Assembly: GCA_041738935.1 (NCBI GenBank)
Contig: JBGSOV010000007.1
Location: 1 to 64,000 of the forward strand
DNA length: 64,000 bases
Direction: 5' to 3'
DNA from: JBGSOV01 sp041738935
GTDB lineage: Bacteria; Patescibacteriota; Gracilibacteria; CAIRYL01; GCA-016699755
The notes beneath the pieces are model-generated. The model had not been told where the DNA came from, did no database searches, and saw only the letters and a program-made list of their open reading frames with translations. The position numbers and the translations under genes are program-made. Numbering within the stretch: position 1 is the stretch's first letter; each line of letters opens with the position of its first letter. Shown piece after piece: positions 16,881 through 24,612 of the stretch.

Positions 16881-18395
16881 TTATTTTCGCGCAAAGTGAG
16901 AGAAAAAGAGACGGAGGCGCTGACCAAGTGAAAGCTGTTCATCAAACGAAAGCGCCACGCCAGCCAAAATCCAAAAGGTCAGGGCGACCACTGCGGATTC
17001 CCACGAATGCAAAAACAAAGACGCCGACGAAACGCCAACAAGCCCGACGAGTAACGCTTTTGCTTGCCAGGTTGCGGACTTGAGCAGCAAGTAGGCGACA
17101 AGCGCGAGGATTGTGAGAAAAAGAATTAGTCCCAAAACGCCAGATTCGAGCCCGACTTGCAAGTACCAACTTTCGGGCAAAAAACCGGTTTCGCCAGGGC
17201 GGGCAAAGCGCGCACTCGCGGGACCAGCATCGCCAAGCCCCAAGCCTAATGGATACTTGATAATATAAAAGACGCCGTCACTCCAGCGTTCCCAATGCCC
17301 CTGGCTGCTGCTAGGGCGTAAAATAATATTCCAAAAAAAAGTATCAGCGAGCATGCGCACTGCAATCATTCCGCCCAAAAAGAGTGGAAACAATACGCTC
17401 GCCATCTGCGAAAATGCTTGTTTTGGTATATTCCAAGTCATCATTGCAGCAAGGAGTATCCAAAAAGCACTCGCGAGAACGACAGCTACTATTTTCAATT
17501 TGTCCCAGTGTTCGATAAAAAGTGCCGGAAAAAACAGCGCAACGATTCCGCCGCCAAAGAGCGCCAAATAGGCAAGGGCAACAAAAGGACGTGCCGCTTG
17601 CACAACAAACAGCGCCGCAGTTGCCGCGAGTAAGCCAATCCATGCTGAACGCGACCATGTCAAAAAGAGCACCGCAATACCCATCATGACAATCGTCAAA
17701 ACGCCAATTCGTTGCCAAAGGTTTGAAAGCGAGAGGGCAAAAAACAGGAGTAGCGGCAAGACTACGAGCAGGTACGCACCCAATTGATTTGGTCCAGAAA
17801 GCGTCGATTGCACGCGGCAAAACTCTTCGTGCGTGATGCGATTTTCAATCTTGTGGCAATACGACAACCCTTGTCCGGTTTCGGTCACGCCATATTCGCT
17901 GTTGTAGCCAAATTGAATCAAAAAATCTTCTGGAAAAATTGTTTTTTGTGCCAAACCAAAAGCAATCACCAATGTCGCGGGTACAAGTGCGCAAGCAAAG
18001 AGTAATTTTGTTTGCTTGGCAGAAAAACTGAGCTGACGCACAAAGAAAAAAGTCACAAAAAACAGCAAGCCGTATTTGGCTCCCCACACAATCTGTGCCA
18101 CATTTGCCGGGAAACCCTCTCCAGTAAACAAAATTCCGGTAATAATAGAGAGAATGACAAAGAGGGTAACTGCCAAATCGACTGATTCGAAGCGCAATGT
18201 TGCCCTTTTTTGCCACATCAAAAAACTGGTAATGGCGAAAAAAATCACGAGCAGTATTTCTTTCCAAGCGCTTATGAGTAGCAAAATCTGGGGCGATGCA
18301 TCAGCAAAAAGCAGGTCGGCGTACGTGCTCAAAAAAGGATGAAATGGCAAGAGGGCAAGTACAAAAGCCAAAAGTGCGACTGCGAAGCGCTGCAA
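16881..18395 (-). CDS. O-antigen ligase/polymerase-like membrane protein
   Basis: 504 residues with about a dozen hydrophobic segments. The central periplasmic-type loop followed by RVQSTLSGPNQLGAYL (about residues 195-210) and LTWSRSAWIGLLAA (about 249-262) matches the Wzy_C/WaaL-like family (O-antigen ligase, PglL). These enzymes attach or polymerise lipid-linked glycans. An SLH-bearing organism would need a wall glycan, so a role in its assembly or in glycoprotein synthesis is plausible. No glycosyltransferases are adjacent. Placed 18 bases ahead of guaA and 59 bases after the pilin-domain gene. Confidence 0.78.
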   Translation of the reverse strand: MQRFAVALLAFVLALLPFHPFLSTYADLLFADASPQILLLISAWKEILLVIFFAITSFLMWQKRATLRFESVDLAVTLFVILSIITGILFTGEGFPANVAQIVWGAKYGLLFFVTFFFVRQLSFSAKQTKLLFACALVPATLVIAFGLAQKTIFPEDFLIQFGYNSEYGVTETGQGLSYCHKIENRITHEEFCRVQSTLSGPNQLGAYLLVVLPLLLFFALSLSNLWQRIGVLTIVMMGIAVLFLTWSRSAWIGLLAATAALFVVQAARPFVALAYLALFGGGIVALFFPALFIEHWDKLKIVAVVLASAFWILLAAMMTWNIPKQAFSQMASVLFPLFLGGMIAVRMLADTFFWNIILRPSSSQGHWERWSDGVFYIIKYPLGLGLGDAGPASARFARPGETGFLPESWYLQVGLESGVLGLILFLTILALVAYLLLKSATWQAKALLVGLVGVSSASLFLHSWESAVVALTFWILAGVALSFDEQLSLGQRLRLFFSHFARK

Positions 18396-18454
18396 AAAAT
18401 GGGAAAACAGATTGCTCGCATTTTCGCGGATTTTTCTTCACTTTGCAAACCGAC

Positions 18455-19420
18455 TTATTGCACGACTCCGCTCGCAAAAGTGGCGGTCACAACATAGCTT
18501 ACCAAAATCACGACGATTCCGATGGCGGCGCCGGTTAATACTTTTTTCCCTGATTCGACGCGATCTTGGTCGCCAAAAGACATAACCCACAAACTGCCGC
18601 CGTACAAAAAGGCTGCCAACGCAATCACTGCCAAAAACTGTAAAAAATAACGGATGATTCCCACCGCTTCGCGCACACCAGTATCGGCATCGGGATTGAA
18701 GGTTACCTTCCAATCATCGCCCAAAAGATTTGGATAAATCACTTCGCGAATGAGGACGTCATTGATCAAAATAATCACAATTCCAATACCCACCCACTGA
18801 AACACAACTTTTTGTTGCGATATCTGTTCGGTTTCGCCCAGAGCAGTAATCATCTTGAATCCTGAAATCATCAGGTAGACGACCGCAAGCATAATGAGGA
18901 TTCCCTTAAACCATTCGAGAAGCGCCAATGTTTGCAAAATTGCGGTATCTTTGACGAGTGCCAAATTCTCCGGCGACTCGGTAATTGTACCCGGAGTAAG
19001 TCCGTTTCTACCGCCATAGAGCACATCAAAAATCGCAGTATCGGCAAGGAGCATCAAAATAAGCGCGAGCGCCGCCCAGGTGATGCCTTGTTTGGCAGAG
19101 CTGACTTTGTCTTCTTCGCCCGAGCTTGTGACGAGTAGGAGCGAACCCCACACAATCCACGCAACCGCAATCGAAGCAACAATATATTTGAGCACATCGA
19201 CCACGAGCAAAATCGCTTCTGCCAAAATGGTCTGCCCGTTGCCAGGTGTGTTTTTGGCGATATCATCGGCCTCCCCTGTGTTAGGCGTACCGACAAGATT
19301 TGCGTCATTTGGATTAAAAGGAATCGTGAGGTTGTCCGCAGCGAGCGCAAAACTGGATATCGCAAAAAAGATGCTGCACGTTACAATCGCCAGCGTAGTC
19401 ATTTTTTTCCAATCAATCAT
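18455..19420 (-). CDS. Triple VirB2/TrbC-like pilin-domain membrane protein (second gene)
   Basis: 321 residues. A signal-like N-terminus (about residues 8-28) is followed by three copies of the same unit: long helix, glycine-centred turn with S/T-SGEEDKV-like polar loop, then a second long helix. The polar loops read SGEEDKVSSAK, LGETEQISQQK and FGDQDRVESGK. This two-helix plan is that of the type IV secretion pilin domain frequent in CPR genomes. Normal pilins carry one unit, so a triple array is more likely a membrane scaffold or pore than a polymerising pilin. It overlaps the upstream paralogue by four bases (ATGA). Confidence 0.75.
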   Translation of the reverse strand: MIDWKKMTTLAIVTCSIFFAISSFALAADNLTIPFNPNDANLVGTPNTGEADDIAKNTPGNGQTILAEAILLVVDVLKYIVASIAVAWIVWGSLLLVTSSGEEDKVSSAKQGITWAALALILMLLADTAIFDVLYGGRNGLTPGTITESPENLALVKDTAILQTLALLEWFKGILIMLAVVYLMISGFKMITALGETEQISQQKVVFQWVGIGIVIILINDVLIREVIYPNLLGDDWKVTFNPDADTGVREAVGIIRYFLQFLAVIALAAFLYGGSLWVMSFGDQDRVESGKKVLTGAAIGIVVILVSYVVTATFASGVVQ

Positions 19421-20343
19421 GATGGAGCAAAAGCCGAAACAATCGCAAATGCGGACAGAATAATCACAATGCCCAAAAGCGAGCCACCGATGATTTCTTT
19501 CGCCTTGCGATGACGATCTTCATCTCCAAACGAAGTGATAAAATAGCCACCTGCTACCAAAAAAGTCGCCATTGCAATCACGCCCAAAAACGTCAAAACA
19601 AACTTGAGCACGCCGACCATTTGTGTGGCAAAGTTGCCAATTTCTTCTTGTCCGGGCGTCTGATCCGCAGGATACAGAACGGTGCGCACCAAAGGATCGG
19701 CGAGCATCGCCACGAGCAAACCGGCAAAACCGTACAAAAAGATTTTTTTGGCGCTCGTAATTTGCTCTTCTTCGCCACTAGCAGTAATAAACTTAAACCC
19801 CGCATAAAAAACCGTCGCAATAGCAATCGGTGTCAGCGCCAACTGCAAAAATGCGGTAATCTTTGTAAAAATCAAATCTGCACCGGGCTGATCGATAATT
19901 TCGTTATTGGCGCGCGTGGGACTAAAAACCTCACCAATCTCGACCGCGAGTGATATCAGCAAAAAACCGGCGGCGCCCCACATAAGATTGCTTTTTTGCT
20001 CGGAAATAAGCTCTTCTTTACCGCCACTGTTGACCATAATGAGCAAATAGACGACCCAAATAAGGAGCGCCACGAAAGCAAAAATATACTTAAATTGCGG
20101 AATAATATGATCAAAAAACAGAATCCGAATCGCGTCTACTGCCGAATTACCTTGGGGCTGCTTCATGACATCAACTTCTTTAAACGGTTCGTCCCAATCA
20201 TCACCGAGCACACCGTGCCCCGATTCGTTGATTGCCGGTACCGGAGCAGCAGCGGTTGCAGCAAAGACCGGTGGCGACACACTTCCAAATAAAAACGTCA
20301 CGGACGCAACAATCATCAGCCAGCGAGATATTTTGGTTTGCAT
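19417..20343 (-). CDS. Triple VirB2/TrbC-like pilin-domain membrane protein (first gene)
   Basis: 308 residues with a signal peptide (about residues 1-28, ending at a VFAATAA cleavage area) and three two-helix pilin-like units whose polar loops read NSGGKEELISEQK, SGEEEQITSAK and FGDEDRHRKAK. It is a paralogue of the next gene with the same three-unit layout, and the two overlap by four bases, so they are probably made in equal amounts as partners. No VirB4/VirD4 ATPase or other secretion gene is present nearby. It is divergent from nadK with about 78 bases between the starts. Confidence 0.75.
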   Translation of the reverse strand: MQTKISRWLMIVASVTFLFGSVSPPVFAATAAAPVPAINESGHGVLGDDWDEPFKEVDVMKQPQGNSAVDAIRILFFDHIIPQFKYIFAFVALLIWVVYLLIMVNSGGKEELISEQKSNLMWGAAGFLLISLAVEIGEVFSPTRANNEIIDQPGADLIFTKITAFLQLALTPIAIATVFYAGFKFITASGEEEQITSAKKIFLYGFAGLLVAMLADPLVRTVLYPADQTPGQEEIGNFATQMVGVLKFVLTFLGVIAMATFLVAGGYFITSFGDEDRHRKAKEIIGGSLLGIVIILSAFAIVSAFAPS

Positions 20344-20421
20344 TTCTATCTATTTTACAATTTTTTGCATTTTTTCGCAAACGTTTGCCAACAGATTCGA
20401 TTTGCTCCACAATCTGATTCG

Positions 20422-21297
20422 ATGTTTGACAAAGTCGCTCTCCACGCTCGGGAAACCCTCACCGATTCACAATCTTTTTTGGAGATTGTAGATCATCTTG
20501 CACAGTGCTCACGGCATCTGGCGCTGACAAAACAAGCAGCAATGCATACTGACAAAAAATTTGCTGAAGTAGATTTTAGCGAAAAATATGATTTTTTTGT
20601 TGTCTTTGGTGGAGACGGCAGTGTGCTCCATATTGTGCATCGATTACAAAATTTTGCGACGCCGCTTTTGCCGATTTCGGCAGGCACACTCGGTTTTTTG
20701 GCAGAAATTCCGCCAGAAGAATTTGGTGCATGTTGCGGCAGATTGGTGGAGCAGCAGTTTTCGATTGACGAGCGGTCACTTCTCAGCGTGGTTCATATTG
20801 CTGCTGATGGTGAACAAACGCGTTTTCGCGCACTTAACGAAGCGGTTGTCTCGCAGCGAGCAGTAGCGCGCATGGTTGCGCTCAAAACTCTCGTCAATGA
20901 CGAATATTTAACCACATATCGTGCAGATGGTGTGATGGTCGCGACGCCGACCGGAAGCACGGCGTATTCCTTGGCTGCAGGCGGACCAATTGTCTATCCG
21001 CGTTTTGATGCGTTGTTGCTTACGCCGATTTCGCCACATTCTTTTTCGCATCGTTCGCTCCTGCTCCCTGCCGAAAAAAAAGTCACCATTATGCCGGACG
21101 ACAGCAATCGCGAGCCGGTGATGCTCACCGTCGACGGACAAATTACGGTTTCACTCGAACAGGGCGAACGCGTCGAAATTACCATCGCTCCAGAAAAACT
21201 CAAATTTTTGCGCATGCCAGAAGAGCATTTTCTCAAAACCCTCAAACGCAAGCTTCATTGGGGGATTGGTGCGGATTCATCAAGCTCAACCCAATAA
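20422..21297 (+). CDS. nadK: NAD kinase
   Basis: 291 residues from the ATG at 20422; the open frame starts at 20338 but the extra 28 residues are unlike the family. It phosphorylates NAD to NADP. The diagnostic GGDGS is at residues 63-67, followed by ISAGTLGFLAE and the substrate motif TPTGSTAYSLAAGGPIV. The N-terminal Rossmann part is short, as in other bacterial PpnK proteins. Its 3' end overlaps the convergent miaA 3' end by 43 bases. Confidence 0.93.
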   Translation: MFDKVALHARETLTDSQSFLEIVDHLAQCSRHLALTKQAAMHTDKKFAEVDFSEKYDFFVVFGGDGSVLHIVHRLQNFATPLLPISAGTLGFLAEIPPEEFGACCGRLVEQQFSIDERSLLSVVHIAADGEQTRFRALNEAVVSQRAVARMVALKTLVNDEYLTTYRADGVMVATPTGSTAYSLAAGGPIVYPRFDALLLTPISPHSFSHRSLLLPAEKKVTIMPDDSNREPVMLTVDGQITVSLEQGERVEITIAPEKLKFLRMPEEHFLKTLKRKLHWGIGADSSSSTQ

Positions 21298-22211
21298 AGT
21301 GCTTCGTCTTTGCGCCACCACGTACGCTGGCGTTTGGCATAGCGGCGCGTGTTGCGTGTCATGAGTGCTTTTGCCTCAGCTTCGCTCATTTCGCCACGCA
21401 AAACCGCAATTGCCTCGCGATAGCCGTGCGCAATCATTGCCGGTGTTGTTTCGTCGAACCCGCGCGCGCGGAGATTTTTTACTTCTTCCAAAAAACCCGC
21501 CTCCCAAATTGCTTCTGTCCGCGCGGTAATGCGTTTTTCTAAAACTGTTGGGTCGACATAAATCCCAATTTTAAATACTTGCCATGGGCACGGGTCTTTG
21601 GTTTTGAGCTGAGAAGGCGGCAAGCCGGTGGCATGAAAGATTTCGAGTGTCCGCAACAAGCGGACGCGGTCGTGCGGTGTGGCGATTTGCGCAGAAACTG
21701 GATCAATCGCCAGTAAACGTGCAAAGAGTTCTTCGGTCGAAATATCGTCAAGCGTCTGGCGAAAAGCGAAATCTGGAGCCCCTGCAGGAATCCTAAAATT
21801 ATTACAAATCGTATCAATAAATAATCCTGAGCCACCGACGAGCAGCGGAATACTTTTGCGTTCCAATATTTTTGTGATGGTCTCTTCAGCGAGTTCTTTA
21901 AATTCTGCCACAGTAAAGCGTGCATCAGGCAAGAGAAAACTGAGCAGATGGTGCGGAATGCCTTCCTTTTCTTCTTCTGTAATTTTGGCAGTGCCCAAAT
22001 CCATACCCTGATAAAACTGCCGCGAATCGCCATTAATAATTTCGCCATTACAGCGCTTTGCCAGTCGGATAGAGAGTGCGGTTTTGCCGCTAGCAGTTGG
22101 ACCAGTGATGACGATGAGTGGCTTATCTACAGTTTTTAAAAACGTCGTAAGCGTGGTCACCAAATCAGATTCGGTGTGACAAAGCGGCGGCGGAGCGAGT
22201 GGTTGAGGCAT
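21255..22211 (-). CDS. miaA: tRNA dimethylallyltransferase
   Basis: 318 residues. It prenylates A37 of tRNAs that read codons starting with U. The P-loop GPTASGKT is at residues 37-44; INGDSRQFYQGMDLGTAK, GGSGLFIDTI, DRVRLLRTLEI and HGYREAI are all family signatures. The first 30 residues precede the usual start and may be a non-conserved extension; no other ATG lies closer. It is convergent with nadK and overlaps it. Confidence 0.93.
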   Translation of the reverse strand: MPQPLAPPPLCHTESDLVTTLTTFLKTVDKPLIVITGPTASGKTALSIRLAKRCNGEIINGDSRQFYQGMDLGTAKITEEEKEGIPHHLLSFLLPDARFTVAEFKELAEETITKILERKSIPLLVGGSGLFIDTICNNFRIPAGAPDFAFRQTLDDISTEELFARLLAIDPVSAQIATPHDRVRLLRTLEIFHATGLPPSQLKTKDPCPWQVFKIGIYVDPTVLEKRITARTEAIWEAGFLEEVKNLRARGFDETTPAMIAHGYREAIAVLRGEMSEAEAKALMTRNTRRYAKRQRTWWRKDEALYWVELDESAPIPQ

Positions 22212-22273
22212 AGCAAAAAAGACAATGCGAGTATCTCATATTTTGCGCATATTTGTCATTGTATCGGGTGCGC

Positions 22274-22813
22274 TTAGATCAACGCTTCGCGAATGCTTTT
22301 TCCTTGAGTAATCTGAGTCCACAATTGACGAATGTATTCCGCAGAACGATGCGCCAAATCTGCCAAAAGTTCACGCAATTTGCGCAGTATATCAACTGCT
22401 TCCGTCAACTCGTATGCATAACCGATGGCGGCTTTTTGCAGGCGATGGACTTCTTTTGTGACACTGTCGATTTCGTGTCGAATGGTCGATTTGACTTCGC
22501 GCAACATAACGCGCTCATTTGGTATTCTGTCAGCTTGCAATTGCGCTCGTACTGCGGCTTGTGCCTGATCGTCATTTTGACCCTGAGTGGCTGCTGGCTG
22601 CGAATCGCTTGCGCGTTCGCGAGTTGTTTCGTTTTTTTCCGAAATTTCTACATTCACAGGTACATGATTGACGGCTTCGCCTTCTCCACGAGCGTGCGCC
22701 TCAAAAGCAGCTTGTGCCATTCTGTCGCGTTGATCGGCAATTAAGCGCGCATCAGATTTGTCTAATGCTTTCTCGGGATCCTGCTGCTGTTCTTTGTCAT
22801 CCTGATTATTCAT
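22274..22813 (-). CDS. Hypothetical protein, charged N-terminus and helical C-terminus
   Basis: 179 residues, not recognised. The N-terminal half is hydrophilic and rich in Q, D, E and A, probably disordered. The C-terminal half (about residues 105-179) is predicted by eye to be amphipathic helices or coiled coil (REVKSTIRHEIDSVTKEV, AVDILRKLRELLADLA). There is no signal peptide or membrane segment. Lies alone between miaA (62 bases downstream on the same strand) and the divergent fbp. Confidence 0.6.
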   Translation of the reverse strand: MNNQDDKEQQQDPEKALDKSDARLIADQRDRMAQAAFEAHARGEGEAVNHVPVNVEISEKNETTRERASDSQPAATQGQNDDQAQAAVRAQLQADRIPNERVMLREVKSTIRHEIDSVTKEVHRLQKAAIGYAYELTEAVDILRKLRELLADLAHRSAEYIRQLWTQITQGKSIREALI

Positions 22814-22964
22814 GATTTGAAGTGATTGTTCGGCTGATTAAGAAATGGAAAATATCTTCACAAAAGTCTAGCATATTTGTCAAGGATTTTCCACCAGAAG
22901 TCAATACTTTTTTTGCTGCGCAAAATCTGGCAGTATAAGGATACTTTCATTCTAGCCAAAAATC

Positions 22965-23906
22965 ATGTCAAAAAAAATGCTCGACCCTTTCTTGCGTGTT
23001 GATCCGTTTTTGCGCGATGTTGGCGTAACGGACGATTTGCGGCGCGTGATTTTCGCTATCGCACATGCCGGTAAATATGTTGCACACGCAATCCGTAACG
23101 ACAATCTTGGATATTCGGAAAGCGCCAATAGTTCGGGTGAAAAACAATTGACCCTCGACCTGATGTCCGACGCTATTTTTTGTAATCATCTTCAGTCAAC
23201 CGGTGTGGTGGCGCGTTTTGCCAGTGAAGAGCAAAAAGACTCGGTTCCGCTCCACTGCACATCCGAAGAAAAATTTGCCGTTGCTTTTGATCCACTCGAT
23301 GGCAGTTCGCTCGTCGATACCGATTTTGCCATTGGCTCGATTTTTACCATTTTCCGTGGCAGTGATTTCCTCGGTAAAACCGGCAAAGATATCGTCGCAT
23401 CCGGCTATATCATTTATGGGCCGCGCACAGTTTTTATGGTCGCAACTAGACACGGCTTGTGGGAATTTACCGAAAATGTCATCGGCGAATTTGTGCTTTC
23501 GCGCGACGATTTGCGCTTGGCACCCGATGCGGAATACTTTGCACCTGGCAACTTGCGCGCTACTATCGAACGCCCCGAATACGAAAAGCTGTTTTTGTAT
23601 TGGGCGCGCAAAGGCACGACGCTTCGTTATTCTGGCGGCATGGTGCCAGACATTCACATGATGCTCGCCAAAGGGTCGGGTGTTTTTGCCTATCCGAGTC
23701 ATAGCAAATATCCCGAAGGCAAGCTTCGTATCTTGTTTGAGTGCGCACCATTTGCCTTTTTGATTACTGCTGCAGGCGGTATTGCCATGGACGAACATGG
23801 CGTAAATATTTTGGATAAAAAAATTACTGCATTGCATCAACGCACTTCGATTATTGTCGGTTCGCGCAATGATGTCGAAAAAGCAGTCGAAATCCTCAAT
23901 CAATAA
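22965..23906 (+). CDS. fbp: Fructose-1,6-bisphosphatase class I
   Basis: 313 residues. It hydrolyses fructose-1,6-bisphosphate to fructose-6-phosphate, the committed step of gluconeogenesis. The metal/phosphate motif DPLDGSS lies at residues 109-115, preceded by SGEKQLTLDLMSD and followed by the sugar-binding area RYSGGMVPDIH and the KYPEGKLRILFECAPFAFLI segment. Length is typical. The upstream bases show a -10-like TATAAG (22934-22939) but no good -35. Confidence 0.93.
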   Translation: MSKKMLDPFLRVDPFLRDVGVTDDLRRVIFAIAHAGKYVAHAIRNDNLGYSESANSSGEKQLTLDLMSDAIFCNHLQSTGVVARFASEEQKDSVPLHCTSEEKFAVAFDPLDGSSLVDTDFAIGSIFTIFRGSDFLGKTGKDIVASGYIIYGPRTVFMVATRHGLWEFTENVIGEFVLSRDDLRLAPDAEYFAPGNLRATIERPEYEKLFLYWARKGTTLRYSGGMVPDIHMMLAKGSGVFAYPSHSKYPEGKLRILFECAPFAFLITAAGGIAMDEHGVNILDKKITALHQRTSIIVGSRNDVEKAVEILNQ

Positions 23907-23918
23907 GCATTTTGGGTC

Positions 23919-23937
23919 ATTCCGGCTTGACCGGAAT
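23919..23937. repeat. REP-like palindrome after fbp
   Basis: ATTCCGG-CTTGA-CCGGAAT, perfect seven-base arms, 13 bases after the fbp stop. It has the form of the common intergenic GTCATTCCGGCTTGACCGGAAT repeat; it may also slow or end fbp transcription, although no T run follows. Confidence 0.6.
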
Positions 23938-24018
23938 TGGGTGGGAAGAGAAAAGACTGGACAAAACGAGTTACAATGTCGATAATGACCACACGCTCAA
24001 ATATTGACGCAAGATTGC

Positions 24019-24058
24019 CGTGTCGCGGGGTGGAGTCCCGCCAAGGCGGGATAGCTCG
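24019..24058 (+). pseudogene. Broken 5' half of initiator tRNA
   Basis: 17 bases (CGTGTCGCGGGGTGGAG, 24019-24035) are identical to 24103-24119 of the intact tRNA locus. The D-loop bases CAGTGGT are then replaced by a 17-base palindrome TCCCGCCAAGGCGGGAT (24036-24052), after which AGCTCG resumes. The similarity then fades. Confidence 0.75.
24036..24052. repeat. 17-bp GC palindrome inside tRNA relic (copy 1)
   Basis: TCCCGCCAAGGCGGGAT; differs from copy 2 (24446-24462) only in the central bases. Confidence 0.75.
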
Positions 24059-24107
24059 TCGATTGGATTGTTAACAGCAAAGGATTTCAAAAGGAAAGAT
24101 GGCGTGT

Positions 24108-24182
24108 CGCGGGGTGGAGCAGTGGTAGCTCGACGGGCTCATAACCCGTAGGTCGTGGGTTCGATTCCCACCCCCGCAACCA
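24108..24182 (+). tRNA. Initiator tRNA-fMet (CAU), CCA encoded
   Basis: A 75-base cloverleaf: acceptor CGCGGGG pairs with CCCCGCA except for the C1-A72 mismatch typical of bacterial initiator tRNA. The anticodon arm GGG-CTCATAA-CCC has the three G-C pairs that direct the tRNA to the ribosomal P site, with anticodon CAT. The T arm is GTGGGTTCGATTCCCAC and CCA is encoded. It is very close to E. coli tRNA-fMet except for a D loop two bases shorter. Confidence 0.97.
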
Positions 24183-24184
24183 AA
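24156..24184 (+). repeat. 29-bp direct repeat, copy 1 (tRNA 3' end)
   Basis: The T arm, acceptor and CCA of the intact tRNA plus AA. An identical 29-base copy at 24466-24494 bounds the GIY-YIG gene on the other side, resembling the attL/attR of elements that integrate in tRNA 3' ends. Confidence 0.8.
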
Positions 24185-24196
24185 TTTCTGAGAAAA

Positions 24197-24445
24197 ATGT
24201 TTTTCGCATACATCATACGTTCTGAATGCGGTAGGTTTTATATTGGCCATACGGAGGATCTTCGAAAAAGAATCCACCAACATAATGCTGGTCTTTCCAA
24301 ATGGACATCACGCTACAAAAATTGGAAGCTTGTTTATTCGGAAGGTTTTGTTACGCGTGAGGAAGCACGACTCAGGGAGTTTCAGATCAAGAAATATAAA
24401 GGCGGAAACGCATTTCGGAAATTGATCGACTCCTCGGGCTCATAA
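24197..24445 (+). CDS. Single-domain GIY-YIG nuclease
   Basis: 82 residues from the ATG 15 bases after the tRNA CCA. This is the whole URI/COG2827-type GIY-YIG domain: AYIIRS...RFYIGHT supplies the two-strand motif, RKRIHQHN the catalytic Arg and REEARLREFQIKKYKG the catalytic Glu. The family cuts DNA and is often found alone in CPR genomes; cellular role unknown. The stop codon TAA (24443-24445) is provided by the anticodon-loop sequence of a tRNA fragment (GGCTCATAA). It sits between an intact tRNA and a broken tRNA 3' half, flanked by 29-bp repeats, suggesting a tiny mobile or tRNA-targeting cassette. Confidence 0.85.
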   Translation: MFFAYIIRSECGRFYIGHTEDLRKRIHQHNAGLSKWTSRYKNWKLVYSEGFVTREEARLREFQIKKYKGGNAFRKLIDSSGS

Positions 24446-24492
24446 TCCCGCCACGGCGGGATCGATGGGTTCGATTCCCACCCCCGCAACCA
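24434..24492 (+). pseudogene. Broken 3' half of initiator tRNA
   Basis: TCGGGCTCATAA (anticodon arm, 24434-24445), then a 17-base palindrome (24446-24462) in place of the 3' anticodon stem and variable loop, then CGAT and the perfect T arm, acceptor and CCA (to 24492). The first part is also the coding end of the GIY-YIG gene. Confidence 0.75.
24446..24462. repeat. 17-bp GC palindrome inside tRNA relic (copy 2)
   Basis: TCCCGCCACGGCGGGAT, arms TCCCGCC/GGCGGGA-type; sister of 24036-24052. Confidence 0.75.
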
Positions 24493-24494
24493 AA
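24466..24494 (+). repeat. 29-bp direct repeat, copy 2
   Basis: Identical to 24156-24184. It lies at the end of the tRNA 3' relic. Confidence 0.8.
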
Positions 24495-24612
24495 AATTGG
24501 TGTACACAAAAAAATGAATTGAGTTTTGTAGGTGTGATAGCAGAACACTCGCTTCGGCGAAGGATTAATTTGTTGAATTTTTTGGTAGAAAATTCAGTAA
24601 CAGAGAATTACA

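Noticed and set aside
20338..20421. Longer nadK start
   Set aside because: The 28 extra residues are Phe-rich, unlike NadK, and fall in the promoter space of the divergent pilin gene.
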